A DNA stretch of 64,000 bases from Bog-473 sp963744225 (GTDB lineage: Bacteria > Actinomycetota > Acidimicrobiia > Acidimicrobiales > RAAP-2), in the NCBI GenBank assembly GCA_963744225.1, contig CAVUSV010000004.1, positions 744,001-808,000 on the forward strand, given 5' to 3'. A program made the position numbers and the translations under genes. Below, piece after piece: positions 17,585 through 26,194 of this stretch; within the stretch, counting starts at the first letter, position 1, and the number at the start of each line of letters is the position of its first letter. The notes below the pieces were generated by a model that searched no databases, was not told the DNA's origin, and worked only from the letters and a program-made list of their open reading frames with translations.

Positions 17585-18640
17585 TCTGGGCAGACAGAAC
17601 GCATGCTCCGACGGTTCATCGCCAATACCGGCGGCAGGCGCCCAACGCCGATATACATCGTCGAGCTGCGGCTGACGTTCGCCGAGCACGAAGAGATTTC
17701 GCGCGGCCTGGCGGCGGGAGGGTCGATACGAGCGATCGCCGCAGAGCGGGCCGAGCGCCCTCGACGGTGGCCGAGAGCTGAACGCTAACGGCGGCCGGCG
17801 GCGCTATCGGGCCCTGCCCGCCAATCGGGCAGCGGCCCAGCGAGCGCTGCGACCACAGCGCGCCAAGATGGCCCCTGCCCTCGCCTGCGCCGGGCCGTCG
17901 AAGCCAAGCTCAAGGACAACTGGTCACCCGAGCAGATCGCTGCGTGGTTGGCTGATGCCCATCCCCACGAGCCGGAGATGCAGGTGTCCACGAGACCATC
18001 TACGAGTCGCTCTTCGTCCAAGGAAAGGGCGCCCTGCGCAAAGAACTCCATGATTGTCGCCGCACGGCCTGGCCATGCAACGGACCAAGGCCTACACCAA
18101 GGCCAGTCATGTCGGGGCGTGGAAGATCAAAGACATGGTGATGATCTCCGAACGCCCGGCCGAGGTGGCCGATCGGGCTGTGCCCGGCCACTGGGAGGGA
18201 GACCTCATCTTCGGCAAGAAGATGACCGCCATCGCCACCTTGGTCAAGCGCCACAGCCGCTACGTCATGCTCTGCAAGCTCCCCAACGGATACGGGGCCG
18301 AGGCCGTGCGCATCGCCTTAGCCAAGAGAATCCTGACCCTGCCGGAGAACCTCCGGCGTTCGCTAACCTGGGATAAGGGCAAGGAAATGGCCGAGCACGT
18401 GCGCTTTAGCGTCGACACGCGTGCCGTCGACTCTGCGACCCTAAGAGCCCTTGTCAGCGCGCACCGACGAGAACACCAACGGCCTGCTGCGCCAATACCT
18501 GCCAAATAACGTTGACCTGTCCTTGTACTGACAGCAGCAGCTCAACGCCATTGCACGTTCACTCAACCGGCGCCCTCGACAGACACTCGGCTGGATGACA
18601 CCATCTCAAGCGTTCGCCGAGGCTGTTGCGTTATCCAGCG
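17585..18640 (+). pseudogene. IS30-family transposase remnant
   Basis: Pieces of an IS30 transposase appear in order but in different frames: HTH region LTFAEHEEISRGLAAGGSIRAIAAE, then MVMISERPAEVADRAVPGHWEGDLIFGKK (first catalytic Asp in EGDLI), LTWDKGKEMAEHVRF (second), ENTNGLLRQYLP (catalytic Glu in NENTNGLL read across frames) and RPRQTLGWMTPSQAFAEAVA at the end. Several frameshifts make it inactive. It separates the reverse-oriented and forward-oriented arms of the cassette array. Confidence 0.88.
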
Positions 18641-18678
18641 CGCCGGGAAGGGGCGCAGTCCGGTCCCACGGGGACGCC

Positions 18679-19410
18679 TCAGCTGCGGCGATGCTCGAGG
18701 AGGAAGCGGTCGACCGCTTCGTTCGCCGCCCCTTTGATCTCTCGGTACAAGTACTCCTCGTCCCAGTGCTCCGGCGAGAGTGCATCGAGATCGTCGTGGT
18801 AGCTCGTGAAGCGGTGCCTGATGTAAGCGCGGACACTGAGAGCAGCCCGCTCGTCGACGGTGAGCTTGCGGGTCCGACCGACTCGGCCGCTGCCCACGAC
18901 GGCTGCATGGGTTGCGGTCTCCTCGGCGATCCGCTGTTGGAGTTCGTGGTGTATCGGAGCGAAGGCGAGGAAACGCACGATCGCGTCTTCCAACTCGCGG
19001 CGGTAGCGATCATCTTGACGCTGGCGGGACTGAGCTCCGAGGGCACGCTTGGCCGCCCGGCGAGCGGCCGTCTCCTCGGCGCGTACCTGAGCTCCAGCGA
19101 TGACCTGGCTCGGCGCCCAAAGTCCGAGGAGGCGACGATGCTGGCGGTGTTGGCTGCGCGGTTGCCACGACACCCAATAAGGACCCGTTGCCTTGACAGT
19201 CCGGGTCAAGAAGGCATCGCCAGAGGGCAAGAACTCCCAACCGGCGGGGATCTCGATGTCTCCATGATCGGGATTCCACTGGCCTTTCTTGGTCGTGTAG
19301 ACGTCAAGATGCTCCCTCGCGAGAACCTCAGAATCGAGCGACGTCTCCGCATCGTCCACACCAATAGCCTTGGCCGATGCGTCCGGCTCCGCAAGCGATG
19401 CCGGACGCAA
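18679..19410 (-). CDS. DUF2293-domain protein
   Basis: 243 residues. The N-terminal part has WEFLPSGDAFLTRTVKA and the C-terminal part AIVRFLAFAPIHHEL, GSGRVGRTRKLTVDERAALSV and YIRHRFTSY, the pattern of actinobacterial DUF2293 proteins. Function unknown. It lies between the IS30 remnant and the first forward site, so whether it belongs to the array is open. Confidence 0.75.
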   Translation of the reverse strand: MRPASLAEPDASAKAIGVDDAETSLDSEVLAREHLDVYTTKKGQWNPDHGDIEIPAGWEFLPSGDAFLTRTVKATGPYWVSWQPRSQHRQHRRLLGLWAPSQVIAGAQVRAEETAARRAAKRALGAQSRQRQDDRYRRELEDAIVRFLAFAPIHHELQQRIAEETATHAAVVGSGRVGRTRKLTVDERAALSVRAYIRHRFTSYHDDLDALSPEHWDEEYLYREIKGAANEAVDRFLLEHRRS

Positions 19411-19424
19411 ACCCTGATCTCAGG

Positions 19425-19474
19425 GGTGTCACCGTGGTACCGGACTGGGGCCCTTCCCGGCGTTCGGAGCCACC
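19425..19474 (+). repeat. Cassette-boundary site (F00), divergent
   Basis: GGTGTCACC-GTGGTACCGG on the left and CCCGGCG-TTC-GGAGCCACC on the right. The first site of the forward arm. Confidence 0.5.
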
Positions 19475-19633
19475 CTGACAAATGCTCCTTTCACCCTACG
19501 GATGACGTGCGTAGTCGCCGATACCAGGAGCGAGGCGATGGGGGCCGGGCGCTGATGAGGTACGAAGATTTCCATGCGCAGTTCGGGTCCGAGCTGGGCG
19601 GTGAGGCAACCAAGACGCTCTATCGCTGTCCGG

Positions 19634-19897
19634 ATGGTCGCTGCCGGGTTGGGATATGGGACGATTCTTCTGACGGCGCTTGTATGGCTCACCAGCGGCC
19701 CTGGCATCGCACTGTGGGTCTGGCTGGTGGGTTTCGCAATCCTCGGTGTAATCACCGTGGTCGGTATCCGTAAAGTTCTGTCCGAGGTTTCGGTCCGCCA
19801 GGAAAAGAGATTCACGCTCGGGGACCTTGTGCGAACGGGAGCCGTCGTGAGCGGTGGAAGGCCTGGAACTGGCTCGCCAGATCCGTCATCCGACTGA
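19634..19897 (+). CDS. Small two-helix membrane protein
   Basis: 87 residues with two membrane helices (GYGTILLTALVWLTSGPGI and LWVWLVGFAILGVITVVGI) and a cytoplasmic basic tail. ATG at 19634 fits the first helix. No known family. Confidence 0.5.
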   Translation: MVAAGLGYGTILLTALVWLTSGPGIALWVWLVGFAILGVITVVGIRKVLSEVSVRQEKRFTLGDLVRTGAVVSGGRPGTGSPDPSSD

Positions 19898-19942
19898 CCC
19901 CGTTGTGCCGAAGTGTCTCACTGACCCGGCGTACTGGGGCAG
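19894..19942 (+). repeat. Cassette-boundary site (F01)
   Basis: CTGACCCCGT, TGTGCCGAAG, then ACCCGGCG-TAC-TGGGGCAG. The outer arms CTGACCCCGT/ACTGGGGCAG and inner arms TGCCG/CGGC pair. Confidence 0.88.
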
Positions 19943-19955
19943 GCCAATCGTGCCT

Positions 19956-20501
19956 CTACTGCCAGGGTGGGTGAAGCGTAGAGGCCGTCTGAGCTATCTC
20001 CCCTCCGTCCAAAACTGTTCGTGTCTCTAATATCTGGGCGGCAGGCCAAGCCGTCCAGACCTCTACGTCGCCTGGGGGAGGCAGGGGCGCCACGAACTGG
20101 TACTCACCGGTGAAACCCCCGCCCCCTCCACCGAGATTCTCAAGGTGTCCGGCGCTGCCGGGCTTATCGAGATTGCGAAGTTCAGTTCCATCGCTGAAGC
20201 GGAGCCCAAGCAAGACGATCCCGGTTCCTACTGATTGCTCTCTGTACGAGCTAAATGTGGGGCAGTTATTTCCGAGTGTTCCAGGACCATCCACCAGGGG
20301 ATTTCGAAGTAGCGCCATCACGGCGATGGTCATCATTCGCGGGAACACGATGAGATTCCTCATCATGAGCATTCCATCTGGTCCGTGGCCCAAGTTGACG
20401 TCACTGAAGACCGTCTGACCGAAGCCCTCCTCCCACGGGAGCGGGTCTCGCTTTCGGTTGAACCTTGGTGTCCGTACATCCACGGGCTCGAAGAACTCCA
20501 C
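19956..20501 (-). CDS. Cassette protein of unknown function
   Basis: 181 residues, GTG start. The stretch GTGIVLLGLRFSDGTELRNL, the run of Gly and FTGEYQFVAPLPPPGDVEVWTAWP suggest a beta-sandwich protein. Similar features (LEWAL, GGGG, PLPVGP) occur in the cassette gene at 28929, but homology is not certain. No signal peptide. Confidence 0.55.
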   Translation of the reverse strand: MEFFEPVDVRTPRFNRKRDPLPWEEGFGQTVFSDVNLGHGPDGMLMMRNLIVFPRMMTIAVMALLRNPLVDGPGTLGNNCPTFSSYREQSVGTGIVLLGLRFSDGTELRNLDKPGSAGHLENLGGGGGGFTGEYQFVAPLPPPGDVEVWTAWPAAQILETRTVLDGGEIAQTASTLHPPWQ

Positions 20502-20516
20502 GGAGATCAGACTATG

Positions 20517-20554
20517 ACGGTGCGATATCCCACGTGTCCGGCGATCAGGGACAT
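20517..20554 (+). repeat. Cassette-boundary site (F02)
   Basis: TATCCCACGTG then TCCGGCG-ATC-AGGGACA. Confidence 0.75.
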
Positions 20555-20609
20555 GGCATGGGTGACAACCACGAGACTACGGGCGACGAGAGTGACAGTA
20601 TGTATACGG

Positions 20610-21047
20610 ATGTCTTCGCTGTTCAGAACCCTCTCTCCAGCAACAGATTGGCCGATCGCCATCAGTACTGTCGCGGCTGCCATCGCGGCGATTGCCGCAG
20701 TTGTCAGCCTCGCATACGCAGTTTTGATCGCGCGTAAAGCCGAGCAGGATCGGCTCTTGGAGCAGCTGCAACGGATTTCGCAACTCCTCGTCAGAATCAA
20801 GCATGCTGCGCTCAACGATGCTCATGAATGGGGACAAGACCGGGACTTTCTCGGCCAAGCACTCGTCATGATTGGGTATCTGAACAAGTCGGATGCCTGG
20901 GCTCGTCTTGTTGAGCTCGACAACCATGTCGGGAACACTCCGGAGATCAGAACAGCTCAGAAGGAGGCTGCCCATACTGCTGCATGCCTCGCCGAGTGTG
21001 CCCTGAAAGATCTCAAAGTCGAGGTGGACAAACTGCTGCCGAAATAG
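20610..21047 (+). CDS. Single-pass membrane protein with coiled-coil tail
   Basis: 145 residues. The membrane helix (IAISTVAAAIAAIAAVVSLAY) is followed by a long charged helix (RKAEQDRLLEQLQRISQLLVRIK) likely to form a coiled coil. ATG at 20610 lies after the boundary site and was preferred over longer frames crossing it. Unknown function. Confidence 0.6.
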   Translation: MSSLFRTLSPATDWPIAISTVAAAIAAIAAVVSLAYAVLIARKAEQDRLLEQLQRISQLLVRIKHAALNDAHEWGQDRDFLGQALVMIGYLNKSDAWARLVELDNHVGNTPEIRTAQKEAAHTAACLAECALKDLKVEVDKLLPK

Positions 21048-21084
21048 TGGCATCCCAGTATTGCCTTTCCGGCGATACGGGCAG
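21048..21084 (+). repeat. Cassette-boundary site (F03)
   Basis: GTGGCATCCCAG, then TTCCGGCG-ATA-CGGGCAG. Confidence 0.78.
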
Positions 21085-21127
21085 GGGGCTTTATGTCAGC
21101 GAGTTGAACGCCGATATCGACAGCACA

Positions 21128-21439
21128 ATGACCTTCTCTAACCAGCCTGTTCCCCAGTTCGTGCTTTTGATGGCTCTCGGGCTGCTGGCAGTGGCCGTCG
21201 GTGTGGCGTTTGTCACGGATTACAAAGGCATCTCGACCCGTTATGCCCACAGGCTTTCGCAGTCGTATCTGCATGGTTGGCAGCGGACCTTCGTTTGGAC
21301 CGACAGGCAGCGGAAACACTGGGCCAACGAGCGTCTCGCCCGTCGGTGGGTCCGAATCCCCACTTTTGGTTTCATACTGATTGGACTGATCGTCCTGGTG
21401 GCCGAAATAGGAGCGTGGGCCACCGGGCATGTGACCTAG
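21128..21439 (+). CDS. Small membrane protein with two helices
   Basis: 103 residues with an N-terminal helix (FVLLMALGLLAVAVGVAFV), a basic cytoplasmic middle part and a C-terminal helix (FGFILIGLIVLVAEIGAWA). The stop lies directly against the next boundary site. Unknown function. Confidence 0.6.
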   Translation: MTFSNQPVPQFVLLMALGLLAVAVGVAFVTDYKGISTRYAHRLSQSYLHGWQRTFVWTDRQRKHWANERLARRWVRIPTFGFILIGLIVLVAEIGAWATGHVT

Positions 21440-21459
21440 TCCCGGCGTACTGGGGCAGG
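21429..21459 (+). repeat. Cassette-boundary site (F04)
   Basis: ACCTAGTCCCGGCG-TAC-TGGGGCAGG. Confidence 0.85.
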
Positions 21460-21514
21460 TGTGTGTGCGAACGGGAAGAAGTTGGCCGAGTGAGCGTCTC
21501 ATGGTTGTAAACGA

Positions 21515-21883
21515 GTGTTGACAGACGGTTGCGATTCGTTCAGTGTTGTGACGGTGAAACCCTCGGAGTCGTTCTGGGAAGCATGGGAGCGCATTAGGAC
21601 AAGTGCAGACCCCGACCCGCTGGAAGTCCTTCAAGTAGCGGCTGCATTTAGTCGTTACTTTGATGCGGCCCAGAAGGAAGCAATCTCGTTTGCGCGCTCG
21701 GCTGGGCTGTCGTGGGAGCAGATTGCCGAGTCCCTCGGCCAGAGCCGACAAGCCCTGTGGCAGCGTGCGAGCAGAGACGCGTCACTGCAGGCCCTGTTGG
21801 CCGCGTCCGGAAAGCGACGGTGGGAGGCGGTCAAGCGTGATCCCATCTCCTGGTACGGAGAAACGAAAGCCTTCCCTGTCTAA
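21515..21883 (+). CDS. Small HTH protein
   Basis: 122 residues from GTG 21515 or 111 from GTG 21548. A helix-turn-helix lies in LSWEQIAESLGQSRQALWQR, a shape shared with the cassette gene at 27279 (HSWAAIGFALGTTRQAAQQR). TTGACA at 21518-21523 could be a -35 box, which would favour the later start. Probably a DNA-binding protein. Confidence 0.62.
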   Translation: MLTDGCDSFSVVTVKPSESFWEAWERIRTSADPDPLEVLQVAAAFSRYFDAAQKEAISFARSAGLSWEQIAESLGQSRQALWQRASRDASLQALLAASGKRRWEAVKRDPISWYGETKAFPV

Positions 21884-21908
21884 TCTGAGGGCGGACTAGG
21901 TCTGGTAT

Positions 21909-21938
21909 TGGCCTGACCCGGCGATTCTGCGATACCCG
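21909..21938 (+). repeat. Cassette-boundary site (F05)
   Basis: CCTGACCCGGCG-ATT-CTGCGATACCC. Confidence 0.65.
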
Positions 21939-22020
21939 ATCTGACTTGGAGGGTCCGCGAACTCATCGGCAGCGACCTCTTGGCTTGCAGCTAGGAGGCG
22001 TGGTTTCGTCGCACTGAAAC

Positions 22021-22119
22021 CTACGAGCGGTGAGGCCAAACGCGTACGACCACAGCGATAACAATGAGCCCGAAGGCCACCGATCCGAGCAGCGTAATTA
22101 GGCTTTGACTGGCGGTCAC
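22021..22119 (-). CDS. 32-residue single-helix membrane peptide
   Basis: Starts at a GTG with AAAGGAGGT upstream at ideal spacing, the clearest ribosome-binding site in the array. The peptide is one hydrophobic helix (ITLLGSVAFGLIVIAVVVRV) with a polar start and a WPHRS end. It fills its own cassette. The size is like KdpF or a small toxin/regulatory peptide; no family can be assigned. Confidence 0.6.
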   Translation of the reverse strand: MTASQSLITLLGSVAFGLIVIAVVVRVWPHRS

Positions 22120-22258
22120 TGGTACCTCCTTTAGACCGAACGGGTCGCCCGATCTAACTGGCAATTTCGAATCGTGAACCCGACGTGGAGCCATGTCAAG
22201 AAGCCAAGACCTCGTGTTGCGACGGGACATCGCGGCCCATTGCTCTGAGGGTGCTATT

Positions 22259-22298
22259 CGTGCCGCAGCGTCGCCTGGATCCGGCGGATTGGGACACC
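22259..22298 (+). repeat. Cassette-boundary site (F06)
   Basis: GTGCCGCAG on the left and ATCCGGCG-GAT-TGGGACACC on the right. Confidence 0.8.
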
Positions 22299-22321
22299 TT
22301 CCCCGAGGCGGATCACCCGTA

Positions 22322-22343
22322 TAACCGGCGTTTGGTGCCACCC
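22322..22343 (+). repeat. Degenerate cassette-boundary site (F07)
   Basis: AACCGGCG-TTT-GGTGCCACCC. It lies only 25 bases after the previous site, with no room for a gene. Confidence 0.4.
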
Positions 22344-22349
22344 GCAGGT

Positions 22350-22378
22350 CCTGTCTTGCCGCACGTTCTGGGATACCC
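22350..22378 (+). repeat. Cassette-boundary site (F08)
   Basis: CTTGCCGCACG-TTC-TGGGATACCC. With F06 and F07 it forms a cluster of three sites in 120 bp. Confidence 0.55.
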
Positions 22379-22474
22379 GTCGGTGGCCGCACTGCGAGCA
22401 GATCGCCCAATATCGAGCGCACGCCGGCACTGGACCGAGAACACCGCTCGCGTGTGGCGACGATGACAGTGCGC

Positions 22475-23449
22475 TCAGCGCGGTTGTGCGGACAGCAATG
22501 GCAGCGCCTCGGCGGTCATTCGCTCGAGGACAATCGCTGCGGTCGGCGCGTCGGTAATGTCGCCCACGCCGCTGCCGGCGTACATCGCCATGGCGGAGAC
22601 CTCGCCACTGATGAACACCGTCGGGGGCTGCGAGGACCTCCGCACGACCTCCCAGGTTCGGTTTGCATAGGTGGCCCGCCCGATGACGTGGTCCGCGCAC
22701 GCACCAGCGCGGTCCACGGCGACGCGCAGCACGCGATGCGGGGCGTCGGGCCAGCCTTGGTCGAACACGGTCGTGCAGACGGTGTCGTCGGCTGTGGCAT
22801 CGAGCAGTGCAGTCACGTACTCACGGTGGGCTCCCGACTCGACGGTGGCGAGGAAGCGGGTGCCCACTCGCGCTGCAGCCGCGCCAGCGTTCAGGGCCTC
22901 GGCGAGCGCGGCGCCAGTGGCGATGCCTCCGGCCGCGACAACTGGGACCTCGACTGCTGGAATGACCTGGTGGAGCAACGCGAGCAACGGTGTCGTGCCG
23001 CGCACATGGCCGCCGGCCTCCACTCCCTGGGCGATCACTGCGTCGCAGCCGGCGGCGGCGGCGGCCAAGGCCTCGTCGAGCGAGCCAATCTGCCAAAAGG
23101 CCAGCGCGCCGCCGGAATGGATGCGCGCCACCACCGCCGCGTCAGGATCACCCCAGAACACATCCACGACGCGGGAGCGGCGGGCGGCGAGCTCGAGCTC
23201 CTCGATCCGCGACATGAGGTCGAAGGCAAAGAAGCCCACGCCGACGGGGCGATCGGTGCGGGCTTGGACCCAGTCCAACTGGTCACCAACGGGCAGGGGA
23301 AAGGTCGATGAGAGCATCCCCAGCCCGCCGGCCTCGCTCACCGCGGCCGCGAGCTCCGGCGTGCCGGTGCCACCCCCCATGACCGCGAGCTGAATCGGGG
23401 CTCGGCACCCGACCAGCTTCGTAAACAGAGTCTCCAGGTCGACGATCAC
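22475..23449 (-). CDS. Nitronate monooxygenase family protein
   Basis: 324 residues. A (beta/alpha)8 FMN enzyme: PIQLAVMGGGTGTPELAAAV at the N-terminus, DAVIAQGVEAGGHVRG with the family's AQG.EAGGH motif, and VVAAGGIATGAALAEALNAG plus GTRFLAT in the phosphate-binding region. It oxidises alkyl nitronates or acts as an enoyl reductase-like flavoprotein. GTG 23449 gives the usual length. It is larger than most cassette genes nearby. Confidence 0.85.
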   Translation of the reverse strand: MIVDLETLFTKLVGCRAPIQLAVMGGGTGTPELAAAVSEAGGLGMLSSTFPLPVGDQLDWVQARTDRPVGVGFFAFDLMSRIEELELAARRSRVVDVFWGDPDAAVVARIHSGGALAFWQIGSLDEALAAAAAGCDAVIAQGVEAGGHVRGTTPLLALLHQVIPAVEVPVVAAGGIATGAALAEALNAGAAAARVGTRFLATVESGAHREYVTALLDATADDTVCTTVFDQGWPDAPHRVLRVAVDRAGACADHVIGRATYANRTWEVVRRSSQPPTVFISGEVSAMAMYAGSGVGDITDAPTAAIVLERMTAEALPLLSAQPR

Positions 23450-23530
23450 ATTGGCGAAGCTACTGCCGCGAAACAGATCATTCCTTTGGCTGCGCCCCGA
23501 CGAAAGGGTCCGCCGAAGCCGCCGCCAACA

Positions 23531-23551
23531 GATCGGCGTCTCGGGGCGCAC
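23531..23551 (+). repeat. Possible degenerate boundary site (F09)
   Basis: GATCGGCG-TCT-CGGGGCGCAC; weak match. Confidence 0.3.
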
Positions 23552-23613
23552 ACGATGAAGGCCGGCGGTGTCCCCGAACGTGCACGAATTGGGGAGGCCG
23601 GGCATCGCCCCAT

Positions 23614-23652
23614 GGTGCCTAACTGCCGCACCGTCCCGGCGATCTGGGACAG
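23614..23652 (+). repeat. Cassette-boundary site (F10)
   Basis: GGTGCCTAACTGCCGCACC then GTCCCGGCG-ATC-TGGGACAG; a full-length copy. Confidence 0.88.
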
Positions 23653-23766
23653 GGGACTCACTCGGTGGATTCTGGCTCGCCTTGGAACTTTCCCAGTCGA
23701 CTAAACGTTTCGCAAAGGCTGAGACTCTATAGGGGTATGGGGCTGGCCATCCGCGGCGCATGATTG

Positions 23767-24276
23767 ATGACAATGGCGAGGGCGGATGACGAGTTCGACC
23801 TGTTCTTTGCCGAGCACTACCCGAGGGTGTGTCGCGCCTTATGGCTGTCGCTTGGCAGCCACGATCAAGGCGTCGAAGATGCCGCCCAAGAAGCCTTTGC
23901 AAAAGCCTTCCAGAAGTGGCGGGCGGTGTCCCGACTCAATCGGCCCGCAACTTGGGTTTACGTCGTCGCGTTCCGCCAGGCGACCCGGCACAACCGTCGG
24001 AAGAACCGGGTTTTACCGCCGACTCTCGTGCAAGAAGCGACACTTGAGGACGGGTCGGCAGAACTTGATGTCTGGCTCACCGTGGCTGCTGCGCTTGACC
24101 GGCTGCCGCCTCGCCAGCGCATCGCGACTGTGCTTCGCTTCTACGGCGATCTGACCAACCGCGACATCGCGAAGGCAATGCGGTGCAGCGAGGGCACCGT
24201 TAAAGCAACGGTGCACGCGGGATTGGAAAACCTTCGATCCCTACTCGAGACACGGGAGGTCGATGATGAGCGATGA
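23767..24276 (+). CDS. ECF-type RNA polymerase sigma factor
   Basis: 169 residues. Region 2 is FDLFFAEHYPRVCRALWLSLG to DAAQEAFAKAFQKW, and region 4 is LPPRQRIATVLRFYGDLTNRDIAKAMRCSEGTVKATVHAGLENLR in outline. It directs transcription of a small regulon in response to a signal. It overlaps the next gene by 11 bases, whose product has a membrane helix and is probably its regulator. Confidence 0.9.
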   Translation: MTMARADDEFDLFFAEHYPRVCRALWLSLGSHDQGVEDAAQEAFAKAFQKWRAVSRLNRPATWVYVVAFRQATRHNRRKNRVLPPTLVQEATLEDGSAELDVWLTVAAALDRLPPRQRIATVLRFYGDLTNRDIAKAMRCSEGTVKATVHAGLENLRSLLETREVDDER

Positions 24277-25552
24277 CCAGATGACCGAGCTCCTCAAACG
24301 AGCTGCCGAGAGTTACACGCCGGACGACGCTGGAGTGCTAGCGACCGTAAAGTCACGCGGCCGAAGGAGGGCACGAATTCACAAGTTCGAGGTAGGGGCA
24401 ACCGCGCTCGCCCTCGCGGTTCTGGGCTCCGCAATCGTGGCTTGGACTTCGGTGGGTGGCCAACGCGGAGGATCACAGTCCGGTCAGTACCTCAGGATCT
24501 CGTCGCTCTCCCGACTCGTCTCGGACTCTTCCCAAACGACTGGCGTCTCAACGGACAACGCGATCGTGGATCCGTACTTTGCGAATGCCCGTCAAGGCAT
24601 CGCCTTGCGCAGCGACTGCGTCCTCTCGGCGAGGAAGGACACATCGTGCATGCTGGCCATCGTCCGAAGCGACGATGGCGGAGCAACCTGGAAGGCCGTC
24701 GGCCAGCACCTGCGGGTCACGTACCCGGATAGTCGAGCCTCCTATCCCTTCATCGATTTCACAACCAACGGCAAGGACGGGTGGATCTACGGGGATGAGA
24801 CGTTCGTCACCCACGACGGGGGGGACACCTTGACCCGGGACTCCCTTGCAGGGCTAGTTTCGAACCTGTCGATAGTGGGCGGGAACGTGTGGGCCCTGGT
24901 TCGGCCTTGTCCGCCCAGTGACCCCGCCTGCGGTTCGCGTCTTTATTCCGCGCCAGTCCAAGGGGGCTCGTGGGACTTCGTGACCTCCGCACCGGTGCTC
25001 ACCTATCCCTATCTGTCTCTGCTGCGGCCCTCGGTCAACCGTGCCTACCTGGCTGCACCGGCAAATGCAGGGCTGTTGTATTCCACCAAAGATGGAGGAT
25101 CCTCGTGGGACCACCATTCAATGCCTCCACTGTGTGGACAGCTCCTCCGCTTGAGCGCCGACACACATGACGAGCTCTGGGCGCTCTGTTTGAGTGCATC
25201 CGCAACGGACAGCCAAATGAAGGAGCTGTACCGATCGAGGGACTCAGGGGCGGCGTGGAGTCTGGTGGCAACGACCCCCTCGGAAGGGTTCGTCGCCGGA
25301 AGTTTGCCCACGTCAGGCATCGTCTCGTCCTTCACATCGGTCGGTCGCGACGAACTAGTCGTCACCCTCGTCCGGGGCCCGGTCTATGTCTCACATGACG
25401 GTGGCAAGAGCTGGACCGAGTCGGACCTCCCAGGGGGAAACCTCCAGCAGCTGACCTTCTCTAACCCGTTGACGGGCTGGGCCATCCTCTACTCAGGCGA
25501 GGTCTACCGGACTTCTGACGGTGGCATCCATTGGAGCCTCGCTCGTCGTTAG
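24266..25552 (+). CDS. Membrane-anchored protein with Asp-box (BNR) repeats, probable anti-sigma partner
   Basis: 428 residues. A cytoplasmic N-terminus of about 45 residues (SDDQMTELLKRAAESYTP) precedes a membrane helix (FEVGATALALAVLGSAIVAW). The outer part has repeated Asp-box motifs: SDDGGATWKA, HDGGDT, TKDGGSSWDH, SRDSGAAWSL, SHDGGKSWTE and TSDGGIHWSL, so a beta-propeller. Overlap with the sigma gene suggests an anti-sigma factor sensing an extracellular ligand (inference). Confidence 0.78.
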   Translation: MSDDQMTELLKRAAESYTPDDAGVLATVKSRGRRRARIHKFEVGATALALAVLGSAIVAWTSVGGQRGGSQSGQYLRISSLSRLVSDSSQTTGVSTDNAIVDPYFANARQGIALRSDCVLSARKDTSCMLAIVRSDDGGATWKAVGQHLRVTYPDSRASYPFIDFTTNGKDGWIYGDETFVTHDGGDTLTRDSLAGLVSNLSIVGGNVWALVRPCPPSDPACGSRLYSAPVQGGSWDFVTSAPVLTYPYLSLLRPSVNRAYLAAPANAGLLYSTKDGGSSWDHHSMPPLCGQLLRLSADTHDELWALCLSASATDSQMKELYRSRDSGAAWSLVATTPSEGFVAGSLPTSGIVSSFTSVGRDELVVTLVRGPVYVSHDGGKSWTESDLPGGNLQQLTFSNPLTGWAILYSGEVYRTSDGGIHWSLARR

Positions 25553-25616
25553 AGCCGTCGACCCGCCGCGACTCCCGCGCCAACGATGACATGGGGTCCG
25601 ATTCAAGATCGCGCGC

Positions 25617-25640
25617 CCCTGCCCGGCGTTCGGTGATAGG
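25617..25640 (+). repeat. Possible degenerate boundary site (F11)
   Basis: CCCCTGCCCGGCG-TTC-GGTGATAGGG; weak match at the 3' end of the sigma cassette. Confidence 0.35.
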
Positions 25641-25649
25641 GCTCCATCG

Positions 25650-26194
25650 TCATCCCGGTGGTTGTTTTGGAACGATCTTCGCAGCGGCTGCGAGGATCGC
25701 ATCGGCAACCTCCGACGGAGATTGCGTGCCGTCGATCATCGTCGCGCCGAGGCGTCGGTATGTGGCCTCCACATCCTCATTCCATCCAGCGCCGCCGCCA
25801 ACTCCTCAGGACGCTTGCCGAACGCATTTGTCGTGCGGGTCCCAAGACGATCCCGCAGCGTCTCGTTGTCGACGACCAGGCAGATCTTGTGGTCGAACAG
25901 ATCCCACACGGCTTCCTCATTTTCGGCTGCTCCGCAAAGGAACGCGATTTCGTCAAACATGCTCGTCGAAAGGGTCTCGACCGCTGCTCGACTGATTCTC
26001 CAAGCGAAGCGATCCAGCCAACCACCGGGCGTCGGATTCGGCGGTTCCGTAACGATCTGCCCGCTCGTCCGATCGACCCAGTGGCTGAGGCCTTCGAAGT
26101 CGGCGTCCACTGCCAGCTACTCCTCTGCTCTTCAGAAGCGCGCAGACTGTCGACTTCCAACCCCCGAACTCCCGGTCACCCACACCAACGGCAT
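25650..26194 (-). pseudogene. P-loop ATPase/kinase-like gene with two frameshifts
   Basis: Read across frames the protein starts MPLVWVTGSSGVGKSTVCAL (intact Walker A), continues VDADFEGLSHWVDRTSG and FLCGAAENEEAVWDLFDH, then RLGTRTTNAFGKRPEELAAAL, and ends YRRLGATMIDGT to DAILAA. This is the layout of a small adenylate-kinase-like family common in actinobacteria. One indel lies near 26120 and one near 25770. It may be inactive or may reflect assembly error. Confidence 0.7.

Noticed and set aside
23486..23704. Small plus-strand gene at 23486-23704
   Set aside because: The frame runs through a boundary site and has a Pro/Arg-rich composition typical of a non-coding frame.
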